NCBI GenBank assembly: GCA_943331005.2
Contig: CALQJX020000026.1
Span: forward strand, 1-55,002
Length of the DNA stretch: 55,002 nucleotides
Reading direction: 5' to 3'
Source: Bordetella parapertussis
Lineage (GTDB): Bacteria; Bacteroidota; Bacteroidia; Chitinophagales; Chitinophagaceae
Shown: positions 23,956 through 33,338 of the stretch, in pieces
Layout of the letters: every line of letters starts with the position of its first letter
How positions within the stretch are numbered: position 1 is the stretch's first letter
Translations under genes and position numbers: made by a program
Notes under the pieces: model-generated
What the model was told of the DNA's origin: nothing
The model's database searches: none
The model's input: only the letters and a program-made list of their open reading frames with translations

Positions 23956-26340
23956 ATGAAACAATATATCCAATTATTCAATTCAATAGGCATAAATGAC
24001 ATTCCACAGGTAGGCGGCAAGAACGCTTCTCTGGGAGAAATGTACAATCAATTAGCTCAGAAAGGCATAGAAGTTCCCAATGGATTCGCAGTTACAGCAC
24101 AAGCATTCGTCTACTTTCTGGAAGCTAACAACATCAAAGAATCTCTTGATAATTTGCTATCAACCCTCGACAAAAAGACATTTACCAACTTATCTGAAAT
24201 TGGTGAGAAAGCCCGTAGCTTGATGCTTTCCGGCACCATGCCCCCAGACCTCACTGCTGAAATTGATGAATCATATGATCAGTTGGGCGAAGGTGACAAT
24301 ATTTCGGTTGCTGTGCGCAGCAGTGCCACAGCCGAAGACCTGCCACAGGCTAGTTTCGCTGGTCAGCACGAATCATACCTCAATGTTCAGGGAAAAGCTG
24401 CTGTAATAAAGGCCGTGCAAAATTGCTTTGCGTCTATGTATACAAACAGGGCAATAAAATACCGCGAAGACAATGGCTTTGAACACAGCAAAGTGGCAAT
24501 ATCCGTAGGCACTCAAAAAATGGTACGCTCAGATAAAAGCTGTTCTGGTATCGGTTTTACACTCGAACCGGAATCGGGCTTCAGAGATGTTGTACACCTT
24601 TCCGGCACCTGGGGCCTTGGCGAAAACATAGTACAGGGCAATGTAAACCCCGATGAGTTCATTGTCTTCAAACCCACACTCAAACTGAACAAAAACGCCA
24701 TCATTCAGAAAAATTGTGGCAAAAAAGAAAAGACTATGTGTTATTCCGCTGCGGGTAGTAAAGATGGGGGTATCATCAACTTAGAAACGCCGGCAGATAA
24801 ACGCAGACAATTTGTACTTACCGATTCGGAGATAACTACACTGGCAAAATGGGCGGTGATCATAGAAGAGCACTACGGTCGCCCTATGGACATAGAATGG
24901 GCTAAAGATGGCGACAATGGCCGCATTTATATCATACAGGCCCGCCCCGAAACAGTACATGGCAAAGACAAACAACTGAAACTGGTTGAATACAAACTAA
25001 GATCAAAAGGAACAGTCGTTGCTACAGGTGAGGCTATTGGTTCCGGACTGGTGGCTGGTCGCGCCAGGTTGCTTTCATCGCCCAAAGAAGCAGATCTGGT
25101 GCAGCCCGGCGATATTGTTGTTACAGGCTACACTAGTCCCGATTGGGATCCCGTACTGAAAAAAGCAGGTGCCATTGTTACAGACAAGGGTGGCCGCACC
25201 AGCCACGCATCTATAGTAGCACGCGAACTGGGAATTCCTGCAATAGTGGGCACCGGCAATGCAACTGCGCTCATAAAGGACAATGAAGAACTCACCATAT
25301 CCTGCGCCGAAGGCAAGACAGGTAATGTATACCGGGGCAAACTCGAATGGGAAACTATAGAAAGAGATACGGCAAATGTGCAGATGCCAAAGAAAACAAA
25401 GGTCATGCTTATTGCCGGCGACCCTGAAAAGGCATTCAAACTTTCATTCTACCCCAATGATGGTGTGGGGCTTATGCGCATAGAATTCATCATCAACCAC
25501 AGCATCGGCATTCACCCCATGGCATTAGTTCAGTTCGATTCATTGAAGGATCCGGCTGTAAAACAACAGATCGAGACCCTAACCGCAGATCATGCCAATA
25601 AGCAAGACTTCTTTATAGACAAGCTTTCGCAGGGCGTAGCTACAATTGCTGCTGCCTTCTACCCCAAGGATGTGATAGTGCGCATGAGCGACTTCAAAAC
25701 AAATGAATATGCCAATCTGCTTGGAGGTAAAGACTTCGAACCAAAAGAAGAAAATCCCATGATCGGTTTCCGTGGCGCATCTCGTTACTACAATCCTTTA
25801 TACAAAGATGGTTTCAGACTGGAGTGCGAAGCCATGAAAAAAGTAAGAGACGAAATGGGGCTCACCAATGTAAAGCTGATGATACCATTCTGCCGCACAG
25901 TTGAGGAAGGAAAAAAGGTAATAGAAGTAATGAAGGGCAACGGACTGGTACAGGGGCAGAACGGACTGGAGATATATGTAATGGCCGAGATACCCAGTAA
26001 TGTCATACAAGCCGAAGAATTTGGCGCCATTTTCGATGGGTTCTCTATAGGCTCCAACGATCTCACCCAGCTCACCTTGGGTATAGACCGCGACTCTGCA
26101 CTCATTGCAGATCTGTTCAGCGAGCAAAACAAATCTGCCAAAGAAATGATAGCAACCGTTATCACAAAAGCAAAGGCAATCAATAAAAAGATAGGCCTCT
26201 GCGGCCAGGCTCCTAGCGACTTCCCCGAGTTTGCAGGATTTCTGGTAGAAAAAGGTATCAACAGTATTTCATTCAATCCCGATGCCTTATTTAAAGGAAT
26301 AGAGAATATCAGAAAAGCAGAAGAAACACAAAACCAATAA
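23956..26340 (+). CDS. ppsA: Phosphoenolpyruvate synthase
   Basis: It makes PEP from pyruvate and ATP, the first step of gluconeogenesis from acetyl units or pyruvate. The 794 residues match PEP synthase length (E. coli 792) and order: N-terminal ATP-grasp domain (GGKNASLGEM, VRSSATAEDLPQASFAGQ), the phospho-His swivel domain with His417 in KGGRTSHASIVAREL, and the C-terminal TIM barrel with IGSNDLTQLTLGIDRD and GLCGQAPSDFPEF. The last motif and the length separate it from pyruvate phosphate dikinase. Its promoter carries an FNR-like box. Confidence 0.95.
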   Translation: MKQYIQLFNSIGINDIPQVGGKNASLGEMYNQLAQKGIEVPNGFAVTAQAFVYFLEANNIKESLDNLLSTLDKKTFTNLSEIGEKARSLMLSGTMPPDLTAEIDESYDQLGEGDNISVAVRSSATAEDLPQASFAGQHESYLNVQGKAAVIKAVQNCFASMYTNRAIKYREDNGFEHSKVAISVGTQKMVRSDKSCSGIGFTLEPESGFRDVVHLSGTWGLGENIVQGNVNPDEFIVFKPTLKLNKNAIIQKNCGKKEKTMCYSAAGSKDGGIINLETPADKRRQFVLTDSEITTLAKWAVIIEEHYGRPMDIEWAKDGDNGRIYIIQARPETVHGKDKQLKLVEYKLRSKGTVVATGEAIGSGLVAGRARLLSSPKEADLVQPGDIVVTGYTSPDWDPVLKKAGAIVTDKGGRTSHASIVARELGIPAIVGTGNATALIKDNEELTISCAEGKTGNVYRGKLEWETIERDTANVQMPKKTKVMLIAGDPEKAFKLSFYPNDGVGLMRIEFIINHSIGIHPMALVQFDSLKDPAVKQQIETLTADHANKQDFFIDKLSQGVATIAAAFYPKDVIVRMSDFKTNEYANLLGGKDFEPKEENPMIGFRGASRYYNPLYKDGFRLECEAMKKVRDEMGLTNVKLMIPFCRTVEEGKKVIEVMKGNGLVQGQNGLEIYVMAEIPSNVIQAEEFGAIFDGFSIGSNDLTQLTLGIDRDSALIADLFSEQNKSAKEMIATVITKAKAINKKIGLCGQAPSDFPEFAGFLVEKGINSISFNPDALFKGIENIRKAEETQNQ

Positions 26341-26362
26341 TTCATCATTAAAATTCAAGATC

Positions 26363-27115
26363 ATGAACAGACTATCGAACAAAGTAGCAATTGTAACAGG
26401 TGCAGCGGGAGGAATGGGCGCATCTATTGCTCATTTATTTGCATCAGAAGGTGCAAAAGTAATGGCAACAGACAATCAGAAAGATAAACTGCAGGAATGG
26501 GTAGATCAGGCTCGTGCCGATGGCGAAACAATACAGTGGCATGCTCATGATGTAACATCAGCAGCTGATTGGGACAAAGTGATAGCAGCTACCTTTGCTG
26601 AATATGGACAAATTGATATTCTTATCAATAATGCAGGTGTCTATCCTATGGGCGCAAACTCCGAAAATACCACTATCGACATGTGGAATAATATAATTGC
26701 CATCAACCTCACAGGTCCTTTTATTGGTGCATCAAAATGCATACCGCACCTCAAAAAGTCAGGCAAAAGTGCCATTGTCAATATATCATCTATTGCGGGT
26801 ATGGTGGGCGGTAACGGTCCTGCCTATAGTGCCTCAAAAGGAGGCCTTCGCCTGCTATCCAAGGATATGGGCGTAGAACTGGCCAAGTACAACATCAGGG
26901 TCAACTCTATACATCCTGGTGGGGTCAATACGCCCATGACAGCTCCTATGATGTCTGTACCGGGCATGGATGAGATTGTGAAGAACATGTGCCCTCAAGG
27001 TCGCATGGGCGAAGCCGAAGAGATAGCCTTGGGTGCGCTATATCTCGCATCAGATGAATCTTCCTATGTTACCGGCACCGAACTGGTAATAGATGGCGGT
27101 ATGATAGCCCGATAG
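26363..27115 (+). CDS. Short-chain dehydrogenase/reductase
   Basis: The 250-residue classical SDR has the cofactor motif TGAAGGMGAS (residues 12-21), NNAG at 89-92, Ser142/143, and the catalytic pair Tyr155 and Lys159 in YSASK. Asp37 after the second strand suggests NAD rather than NADP. The substrate is not evident. It lies 22 bp after ppsA and may be co-transcribed. Confidence 0.92.
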   Translation: MNRLSNKVAIVTGAAGGMGASIAHLFASEGAKVMATDNQKDKLQEWVDQARADGETIQWHAHDVTSAADWDKVIAATFAEYGQIDILINNAGVYPMGANSENTTIDMWNNIIAINLTGPFIGASKCIPHLKKSGKSAIVNISSIAGMVGGNGPAYSASKGGLRLLSKDMGVELAKYNIRVNSIHPGGVNTPMTAPMMSVPGMDEIVKNMCPQGRMGEAEEIALGALYLASDESSYVTGTELVIDGGMIAR

Positions 27116-27133
27116 CTAGTTCATATAATATAA

Positions 27134-27155
27134 TATAATATTATATAATATTATA
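27134..27155. repeat. Perfect 22-bp AT palindrome
   Basis: The stretch is made only of A and T in repeats of TATAAT/ATATTA and is its own reverse complement. It sits 18 bp after the SDR stop and could be a weak bidirectional hairpin or a melting-prone site. Nothing else is seen between the SDR and the sigma-factor remnant. Confidence 0.6.
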
Positions 27156-27231
27156 CTACAACAAAACATTGCTGATAACAAAACTTAGCTACATTTGAAG
27201 CACTAAACCAAAGACACCGATCGACACACTG

Positions 27232-27798
27232 ATGGCAAATAACACTGCCACATATACGGAAGAAGAATTGCAGTTGCTTTTGAAAGAACAGAGCAGACAG
27301 GCTTTCAATTATCTTTCAGGTAGTACAATGGTGCTCTTTATGGTGTCATTTTCAAAGTAGTTACAGACGAACAGATCGCTCAGGATGCCCTGCAGGATGT
27401 CTTTGTAAAAATATGGAACAACATAGCCACCTACGATGCCTCCAGGGGTCGCCTGTATACCTGAATGGTAAATATTGCCCGCAATGCAGCCATACTCCAG
27501 GGGCGAGATCATGCGGTCAAAAATCCATACAGGAGAAAATACCGTAAGTAATTTAGAACAAAGCATTAAAACAGAACAATCTACAGACACAATTGGGCTG
27601 CGCAGAATGGTGAATGAACTGAAACCGGAATACGCTACCATATTAGAATTGGCCTACTTCAATGGCTACACCATAGAAGAGATCTCTAAAACACTAAAGA
27701 TACCCTCAGGAACCGTAAAAACCATAATGCGGAGCGCCATCGGGCAGTTGAGAAAAGTAATTGAGTTAAAAAATAAAGTATCGGTAAAGTGGATGTAA
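27232..27798 (+). pseudogene. Decayed ECF RNA polymerase sigma factor
   Basis: Read across frames, the segment encodes an RpoE-type sigma factor. Region 2 begins MANNTATYTEEELQLLLK, shifts frame near 27325 and continues with GALYGVIFKVVTDEQIAQDA and VFVKIWNN. A TGA stop at 27462-27464 stands where family members have Trp (RLYTW). A second frameshift follows in the linker. Region 4 is intact from about 27600 (LKPEYATILELAYFNGYTIE, IPSGTVKTIM). At least two frameshifts and one stop make it a pseudogene. Confidence 0.85.
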
Positions 27799-28599
27799 CA
27801 ACATACATATCATCAGGCATTTTGGAAGCGTACGCGCTAGGCTCCCTCCCCCACCCGCAGAAATGGTGGAGGTGTCAGCCAATGTAGCGCGCCATCCCGA
27901 ACTGCGCACCGAACTGGAAGCTATAGAAGCTGCACTGATCGCCTATGCAGGTGCAGAAGCAAGTTCCCTGCCGGCTGGCATTGAAAATAAACTTTGGAAC
28001 GATCTGTCAGGCGGCACCATTACTGAGGCCACTGCACAGCCAAAAGGCAACAACTTAGCGTTCGATCCGCAATACCGCAAACCAGCAGTAGAGTGGAAAT
28101 ATGCTGCTGCAATTGCACTACTGGTTGGCAGTCTGGCATTAAATGTATAACAGTGGACCAGCAAAAACAATTCGTCCGGCGAATTTGCTTCGCTCACTTC
28201 ACGAATCGATTCACTGTCCACTTCTAACCAACAACTAACACAGGAGATCACCAGTTACCGGAAAGCTAAAGACATGATGTCTGACACCGCTATACAAACC
28301 ATGCAGAAAGGCCACCCAATGGCAGCAATCTCTATTGTAGCAAAGACAAAGGACTAGCTTATGTTTCTGTGAATGGCTTACCTGCACCGCAACCCGGCAT
28401 GCAATATCAGCTATGAGCCATAAAAGATGGTAAACCATTAAACTTGGGGGTACTCCACAACGAAACGGCCAATACACCTTCTATTATGAAGGTTTATAAA
28501 CCTATGCCGGGTAGAGAAGCCTTTGCTATCTCTCTCGAAAAAAAAGGCGGCAGCCATGTTCCTAATATGCAGAAAATTTATGTACTGAGGAAAGCTTAA
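27789..28599 (+). pseudogene. Decayed anti-sigma factor (RskA-like)
   Basis: It begins GTG at 27789, overlapping the sigma stop, and reads VDVTTYISSGILEAYALGSL. It then shifts frame to MVEVSANVARHPELRTEL (from 27863). The membrane helix AAAIALLVGSLALNV is cut by TAA at 28148-28150. A coiled segment follows. Another frameshift before 28350 leads to the RskA domain (GLPAPQPGMQYQL), where TGA at 28414-28416 replaces a conserved Trp. The end is VLRKA at 28599. Both members of the signalling pair are thus inactivated. Confidence 0.85.
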
Positions 28600-28647
28600 T
28601 AAGACTTCCTAGGTTTATTCAACAAGAACAATGATGTAAATAAATGG

Positions 28648-29508
28648 CTATTGCATAGCCTCTACCTTATATCCCTGCTTTTTCAGTAGGCTTATTACGC
28701 CATTCTGCCCCCACAGGTGCCCGGCACCTACAGCAAAGAACACAGTATTTTGCGCCATCATTTCCTTCATTACACCTATCCACTTCTTGTTTCTGTCATC
28801 AACAAGCACATTGGTAGCATTACCAAACTCTCCTGTTTCCATGATCATTTTATAAAGGGCAGCTATATCCTGTTTTTTATAAGCAGCTATCAGTTGGTCA
28901 TACTCCTTGGTATCTGTAGCGCTTTTATGCTCCACAGTTTCCATTACTCCCTTCAGCACACTATCCAAAGGTATACTCTCTAGTGCCTTCAGCTGATCTT
29001 CCGGAGATTCCAGACCCAATACCTCTTTATCTGCTTTCTGGGCACCCTTCATCAGATTATCTTCATAAGACACTGCATCTTCACAAGCGCTACTGCGAGT
29101 GGCCATCAGTGTCTGTAAAGCCACCGGTTTCATCATTTCAATCAGGCTCATATCTATACCCAGACTATCCTTGGCATACTTGCGCACCATTGCATATTGC
29201 TCCTTGGTAAAATAAGATGAGAGTTTCCTGCCTGACTTATCTATCAAACCCGATGTGGCAGCCATCATCACATTCATATCATCAAGATCCATTTCCAGAC
29301 ATATCTTTTCAGCTTTGTCAAATGAGGAAGCCATGGTCGGCGTCCACACATAGTCTGTTTTACAAACCAGATGTATGGTACCGAAAAGATAAGAAGGCTT
29401 GGCCAGTCCATTACCGGTTACCTTCCACAACAATGACTTGTCCTGTGCACCTGCCACAAAGTGCAGCAACAGGAAAAACAAACCCGTCAGATACTTCATT
29501 AATTTCAT
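28648..29508 (-). CDS. TraB/GumN family protein, exported
   Basis: The 286-residue product has a signal peptide (residues 1-21, ending AGAQ) and the TraB/GumN signatures: SYLFGTIHLV near residue 40, CLEMDLDD and the C-terminal AVGAGHLWG. The paired GxxH/GAGHL motifs suggest a metalloprotease-like fold. The role of bacterial members is uncertain. Confidence 0.88.
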   Translation of the reverse strand: MKLMKYLTGLFFLLLHFVAGAQDKSLLWKVTGNGLAKPSYLFGTIHLVCKTDYVWTPTMASSFDKAEKICLEMDLDDMNVMMAATSGLIDKSGRKLSSYFTKEQYAMVRKYAKDSLGIDMSLIEMMKPVALQTLMATRSSACEDAVSYEDNLMKGAQKADKEVLGLESPEDQLKALESIPLDSVLKGVMETVEHKSATDTKEYDQLIAAYKKQDIAALYKMIMETGEFGNATNVLVDDRNKKWIGVMKEMMAQNTVFFAVGAGHLWGQNGVISLLKKQGYKVEAMQ

Positions 29509-29551
29509 AGCTCTTTTTTATGATCGACCTACCTCAAATACAAGGCCAGAT

Positions 29552-30544
29552 TTACTTATTGTTTTCATAATACTCCCTGAAGAAAGCCACAGTCTGCTGC
29601 AAACCATCCATAAACTGCCTCGTAGGCTGGTAGCCAAGCAAATCCTGAGCCCTGCTTATATCTGCCAGTGAATCCCTGATATCGCCTGCTCTGGGTGCTC
29701 TGTATACAGGCGCATGGTCTATGCCTAGTATTTCTGCCACCGCATTGTACAGATAGTTCACCGTGAAATTATTTCCGGTAGCCACATTATAGGCCTTGCC
29801 AAAAGCGGCAGGGTTTTCTGTCAGCATGGCACGCACATTGGCCTGTACTGCATTATCAACATAGGTAAAATCGCGCGTCTGCTCTCCGTCACCATTTATA
29901 TAAACCGGTGTCCTGTTGATGATGCCTGTTACAAATAACGGTATCACAGCAGCATATGGCCCGTTGGGGTCCTGTCTTGGGCCAAACACATTAAAGTATC
30001 TCAGTCCAGCTACATTGATGCCATACAAGCCATTGAAAACATTGGCATAGAGCTCATTCGCCATTTTCGTTACAGCATAGGGCGAAAGCAGATTGCCTGT
30101 TCTTTCTTCCACTTTTGGCAGGTTCGGCTCATCGCCATATACCGATGAGGAAGATGCATAAACAAAGGTCTTTACTCCCGAATCTTTAGCTGCTGTAAGC
30201 ATATTCACAAAACCACTCACATTCACTTCATTGCTGGTTACAGGGTCTTTCACCGACCTCGGCACAGAACCCAATGCTGCCTGATGACTAACATGAGTCA
30301 CTCCTTCACAGGCCCTCATACAGGTATCTGTATCGCGTATATCACCCTCCATAAATTCATAACCCTTCCTATCTCTGAACAATGCCACATTCGATGGCAA
30401 CCCGGTCGACAGATTATCCAGTACGCGTACCCTGGCACCGTTATCAAGAAGATAGGCTACTATATGTGACCCTATAAAACCCGCGCCGCCTGTCACCAGA
30501 AAATGTTTGTCAGTAAGATCAGTGTGATGAAATGTAGTTTCCAA
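29552..30544 (-). CDS. NAD-dependent nucleotide-sugar epimerase (extended SDR)
   Basis: The 330-residue protein has the NAD-binding GGAGFIGSHIV (19-29), YASSSSVYGDEP and the catalytic YAVTK. The sequence is of the UDP-GlcNAc/UDP-glucose 4-epimerase (WbpP/Gne) type. It should supply a sugar nucleotide for surface polysaccharide. The glycosyltransferase gene at 30819 is nearby on the same strand, with thx between them. Confidence 0.9.
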   Translation of the reverse strand: METTFHHTDLTDKHFLVTGGAGFIGSHIVAYLLDNGARVRVLDNLSTGLPSNVALFRDRKGYEFMEGDIRDTDTCMRACEGVTHVSHQAALGSVPRSVKDPVTSNEVNVSGFVNMLTAAKDSGVKTFVYASSSSVYGDEPNLPKVEERTGNLLSPYAVTKMANELYANVFNGLYGINVAGLRYFNVFGPRQDPNGPYAAVIPLFVTGIINRTPVYINGDGEQTRDFTYVDNAVQANVRAMLTENPAAFGKAYNVATGNNFTVNYLYNAVAEILGIDHAPVYRAPRAGDIRDSLADISRAQDLLGYQPTRQFMDGLQQTVAFFREYYENNK

Positions 30545-30584
30545 AATGCGAGAATTGTGATTGTAAATTGAATGATAATAACAG

Positions 30585-30613
30585 AAAAAAGACCGTCCTG
30601 CAAAGGTACGGCC
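30585..30613 (-). terminator. Terminator of the thx transcript
   Basis: On the minus strand GGCCGT(A)CC pairs with GGACGGTC around TTTGCA, and TTTTTT follows. One base is bulged. Confidence 0.7.
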
Positions 30614-30643
30614 TCAATTTCGTTCAGATACTGCTTGTATAAA

Positions 30644-30760
30644 TTAAGCTTTCTTTTCTGCCTTTACTGTAGCTCTTCTGCCTGTACGTGCAGTACGTGA
30701 TTTACCAAAGCTACCTGATGTAATTTTACCTTTTTTGGTACGTTTATCACCTCTTCCCAT
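30644..30760 (-). CDS. 30S ribosomal protein THX
   Basis: A 38-residue, strongly basic protein beginning MGRGDKRTKKGKIT and continuing SFGKSRTAR matches ribosomal protein THX, known from Thermus and widespread in Bacteroidota, which sits in the 30S head. The C-terminal tail RRATVKAEKKA extends beyond the roughly 26-residue Thermus form. A -7 element and a terminator frame it as its own transcript. Confidence 0.92.
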   Translation of the reverse strand: MGRGDKRTKKGKITSGSFGKSRTARTGRRATVKAEKKA

Positions 30761-30793
30761 GATTGTATTATTTTAAAATGTTTTTAAGACGTG

Positions 30794-30801
30794 CAAATGT
30801 A
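30794..30801 (-). promoter_or_regulatory. -7 element of the thx promoter
   Basis: The minus strand reads TACATTTG, a perfect TAnnTTTG, with an expected leader near 28 nt. Confidence 0.5.
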
Positions 30802-30818
30802 AATAATTCATACGACTT

Positions 30819-32084
30819 TTACGAATGCTTTTTCAATGTTTGCAGATACATTTTTCGGCTCACATGTATAGCAGCACTCCACAGATACACGTTTTGCACA
30901 TAATCGCGCACTGCTTTTCTCTTTGTAGCTACATCTTCATTCAACCATAATGCAGTTGCTTTAACCTGTTTGGGTACATCAGTAGCAGTATCTGTCATAG
31001 TTATTCCCATTAGCAAAGAGTGCTCATACATTTCATATGCTACTCCACCCACCCCTTTCTCTATTATTATTGGCAGTCCTGCTGCCAGGTATTCTGCTAT
31101 CTTCACCGGATTGGCCACCCTGTTCACCAAGGTAGGTTTCCGTATAAGTATGCCCGCATCGCAAGCAGCCAGTGCGCCCGCTACCTCATGTTGCTGAAAC
31201 TTCTTCAGCAGCACCTTTTCGGTTGGCACACCCGCAGCAACCAGCATGTCTTTTATCTTATCTATCTGAGAAGAGAAGAAAGCAAGTCGCACATTGTTGT
31301 CGACAAGCATCAATTGCTTCATAAAAGGGATGGTAAGATCATCCAGATGCTGATAAGCAGCCGTAGTACCCGAATACACTACTATCCTTTCCTCTTCGCC
31401 TACCCCCCAGCTACTTCTCAGTGCAGCACGACTGTCATCTCCGGTTATATGGGTAACACAGCAAGGTACCACCGCACAATCTTTGTTGGCACCCGCCTTT
31501 TCTATCAGTAATTCCCTCAGCGCATTACTTACCGTAGTTACTGCATCTACCCTGCTAATGGCATGCTGCAATTTTTTGTGCAGCATATTATAGTCCTCCA
31601 GATCCTCACCGGTTGCTTGCTCCGGATATTCTATCCCGCGCTCATATAGTTTCTCTGCCGGCCAGTACCCTCTCACATCCAGCACCACTTTATCTTTCGG
31701 AAAGTATCGCTTCATCTGATTAGCCCACTCTGCAGCACTCTCACCCCTGCAATGATATATTACAGGCAACTTGCCCAGTTTCCTACGGTAGTGTTTCATC
31801 AACGGAATAATAGGAAAATACCCCAGCCTGCCTATGCCATTTATCATTCTCACCGCAATATGCGGGCACCTTTTACGCAAAGAAGCCAGTTTCTCCTGTG
31901 CCTGTTTGTCTTTATACTCCCTCATGGCACCAATTATCCACGCCTCCACCTTTGCTGGTGCAGTTGGTCCGTCATTTACAGCCTGGCACTCTGCCTGATC
32001 AAATAGCTGACTGGCCACCAATGGTGCCTTATACTCTCCGTCAACAGTTATATGTACCAGACTATATTGTGCAGATTGTCCCAT
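30819..32084 (-). CDS. Glycosyltransferase, GT-B fold
   Basis: The 421-residue protein lacks a signal peptide. The first half contains VIYHCRGESAAEWANQMKRY and VVLDVRGYWP; the second half has a GT4-like donor domain with VVYSGTTAAYQHL, then IRKPTLVNRVANPVKIAEYL and GLPIIIEKGVGG, the Glu-containing loop that binds the sugar nucleotide. Donor and acceptor are unknown. Polysaccharide synthesis is likely given the nearby epimerase. Confidence 0.82.
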   Translation of the reverse strand: MGQSAQYSLVHITVDGEYKAPLVASQLFDQAECQAVNDGPTAPAKVEAWIIGAMREYKDKQAQEKLASLRKRCPHIAVRMINGIGRLGYFPIIPLMKHYRRKLGKLPVIYHCRGESAAEWANQMKRYFPKDKVVLDVRGYWPAEKLYERGIEYPEQATGEDLEDYNMLHKKLQHAISRVDAVTTVSNALRELLIEKAGANKDCAVVPCCVTHITGDDSRAALRSSWGVGEEERIVVYSGTTAAYQHLDDLTIPFMKQLMLVDNNVRLAFFSSQIDKIKDMLVAAGVPTEKVLLKKFQQHEVAGALAACDAGILIRKPTLVNRVANPVKIAEYLAAGLPIIIEKGVGGVAYEMYEHSLLMGITMTDTATDVPKQVKATALWLNEDVATKRKAVRDYVQNVYLWSAAIHVSRKMYLQTLKKHS

Positions 32085-32238
32085 CTAAGTTGCTTTCAGC
32101 TATTCAGGGTGTAAAAGAAATCAAATTATAGCAGATTTTCAGCCATATTAATGCACACAAGTAAACCTCAACCCACAAAATCACTAAGGCTCAAAGAATT
32201 ATCTTCACTGAAGTTCGAAATGTTTTTAGTTTTGAACA

Positions 32239-32262
32239 GATTTCTGATTTTCTGCAGAAATC
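32239..32262. promoter_or_regulatory. Inverted repeat upstream of tmk
   Basis: GATTTCTG (32239-32246) and CAGAAATC (32255-32262) form an 8-bp inverted repeat with an 8-bp gap, 25 bp before tmk. It could be an operator or mRNA hairpin; nothing further supports either. Confidence 0.3.
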
Positions 32263-32286
32263 AGGGACATTTGCAAAACCAACCTG

Positions 32287-32910
32287 ATGAAGAACAATTT
32301 TTTTATAGCTATAGAAGGTACCGATGGAAGCGGCAAAAGCACACAGGCAAAGCTGCTCGCCGAAAAACTATCTCTCGGGGGTCACAAAGTGCATCTCACC
32401 TTCGAGCCTACAAAAGGTCATGTAGGAAAATTGTTGCGTAGCATTCTCACAGGTCAGGTAAAGGCAGACCAGACCGTTATAGCAGGTATGTTCCTTGCCG
32501 ACCGACTCGATCATCTGCTAAATGAAGAAGATGGACTGGTAAAGAAAATGGCAGACGGGTATACGGTTATTACAGACAGGTACTACTTCTCTTCATACGC
32601 CTATCATGGCGTTTATGTAAATATGGATTGGGTCATCTCCTGCAACAAAATGTGTGCACAGATCCTTCGCCCCGATATCAATATATATGTTGATGTGCCT
32701 CCTGAAGTATGTATTCAACGCATTACGGCAGGCAGGGAAAATGCCGAATTATATGAAACCAATGAGATCCTGAAAAAGGTTAGAGACCAGTATCACTTAG
32801 CTTTCAATAAGCTAAAGGAAATTGAGAACATTGTCATTGTAGACGGTAATAAAGCTGTAAACGAAGTTGCTAATGATATATGGCATACCATTAGCAACCT
32901 GAATAAATAA
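32287..32910 (+). CDS. tmk: Thymidylate kinase
   Basis: It phosphorylates dTMP to dTDP. The 207 residues have the P-loop EGTDGSGKST (9-18), the DR-Y motif DRYYFSSYAYHG and the LID region RITAGRENAELYE. Length and motifs fit the family. It is flanked by minus-strand genes on both sides. Confidence 0.95.
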   Translation: MKNNFFIAIEGTDGSGKSTQAKLLAEKLSLGGHKVHLTFEPTKGHVGKLLRSILTGQVKADQTVIAGMFLADRLDHLLNEEDGLVKKMADGYTVITDRYYFSSYAYHGVYVNMDWVISCNKMCAQILRPDINIYVDVPPEVCIQRITAGRENAELYETNEILKKVRDQYHLAFNKLKEIENIVIVDGNKAVNEVANDIWHTISNLNK

Positions 32911-32934
32911 TATTCAGAGGCCGGATCAGCCCGA

Positions 32935-33270
32935 CTAAAACACCTTGGTAAAACCAGCAAATGCCACTATGACACCAAGACTGGTTAGCCCGAAAAGAAC
33001 AAAATTATAGGCATCCCCCGATACTGAGCCGGTTACCGTTATCAGAAAACTGACAAAGCAGATCACTGCCCCTACCAGTATCAGTGTCAAACCTATAGAT
33101 CTTTGACCTGCATCCCTTAGTTTAGATACCTGCTCCACCAGTTCAAGCACATAACGTCGGTCATGGCCATTATCTATAAGGCTTTTTTCTATAAATTCCT
33201 TTTTCTCGCCGTTTTCAAGCATGCGTTCCACATACTTACCTGGCGTTTCTTTTCCGGTTAAACTATCCAT
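32935..33270 (-). CDS. Small membrane protein of unknown function
   Basis: The 111-residue product has a soluble N-terminal helical half (KYVERMLENGEKKEFIEKSL, HDRRYVLELV) and two membrane helices (about 58-80 and 86-108). The first half resembles short helical segments seen in membrane proteins of Bacteroidota, but I know no function. Confidence 0.7.
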   Translation of the reverse strand: MDSLTGKETPGKYVERMLENGEKKEFIEKSLIDNGHDRRYVLELVEQVSKLRDAGQRSIGLTLILVGAVICFVSFLITVTGSVSGDAYNFVLFGLTSLGVIVAFAGFTKVF

Positions 33271-33338
33271 GAATTTGAATGGTTGTTAGATATGGTCAAC
33301 ATATTTAGTATGACGGGGTTCGTATCTGCTCCATTCCG

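Noticed and set aside
23956..26340. Pyruvate phosphate dikinase instead of PEP synthase
   Set aside because: The protein is about 80 residues shorter than typical PPDK, and its N-terminal and C-terminal motifs match PEP synthase.
27462..28416. UGA read as Trp in the sigma/anti-sigma genes (recoding)
   Set aside because: Both UGA codons sit at Trp positions, but frameshifts and a UAA stop occur in the same genes, and UGA ends normal genes here such as trmD and the Ldh-family gene.
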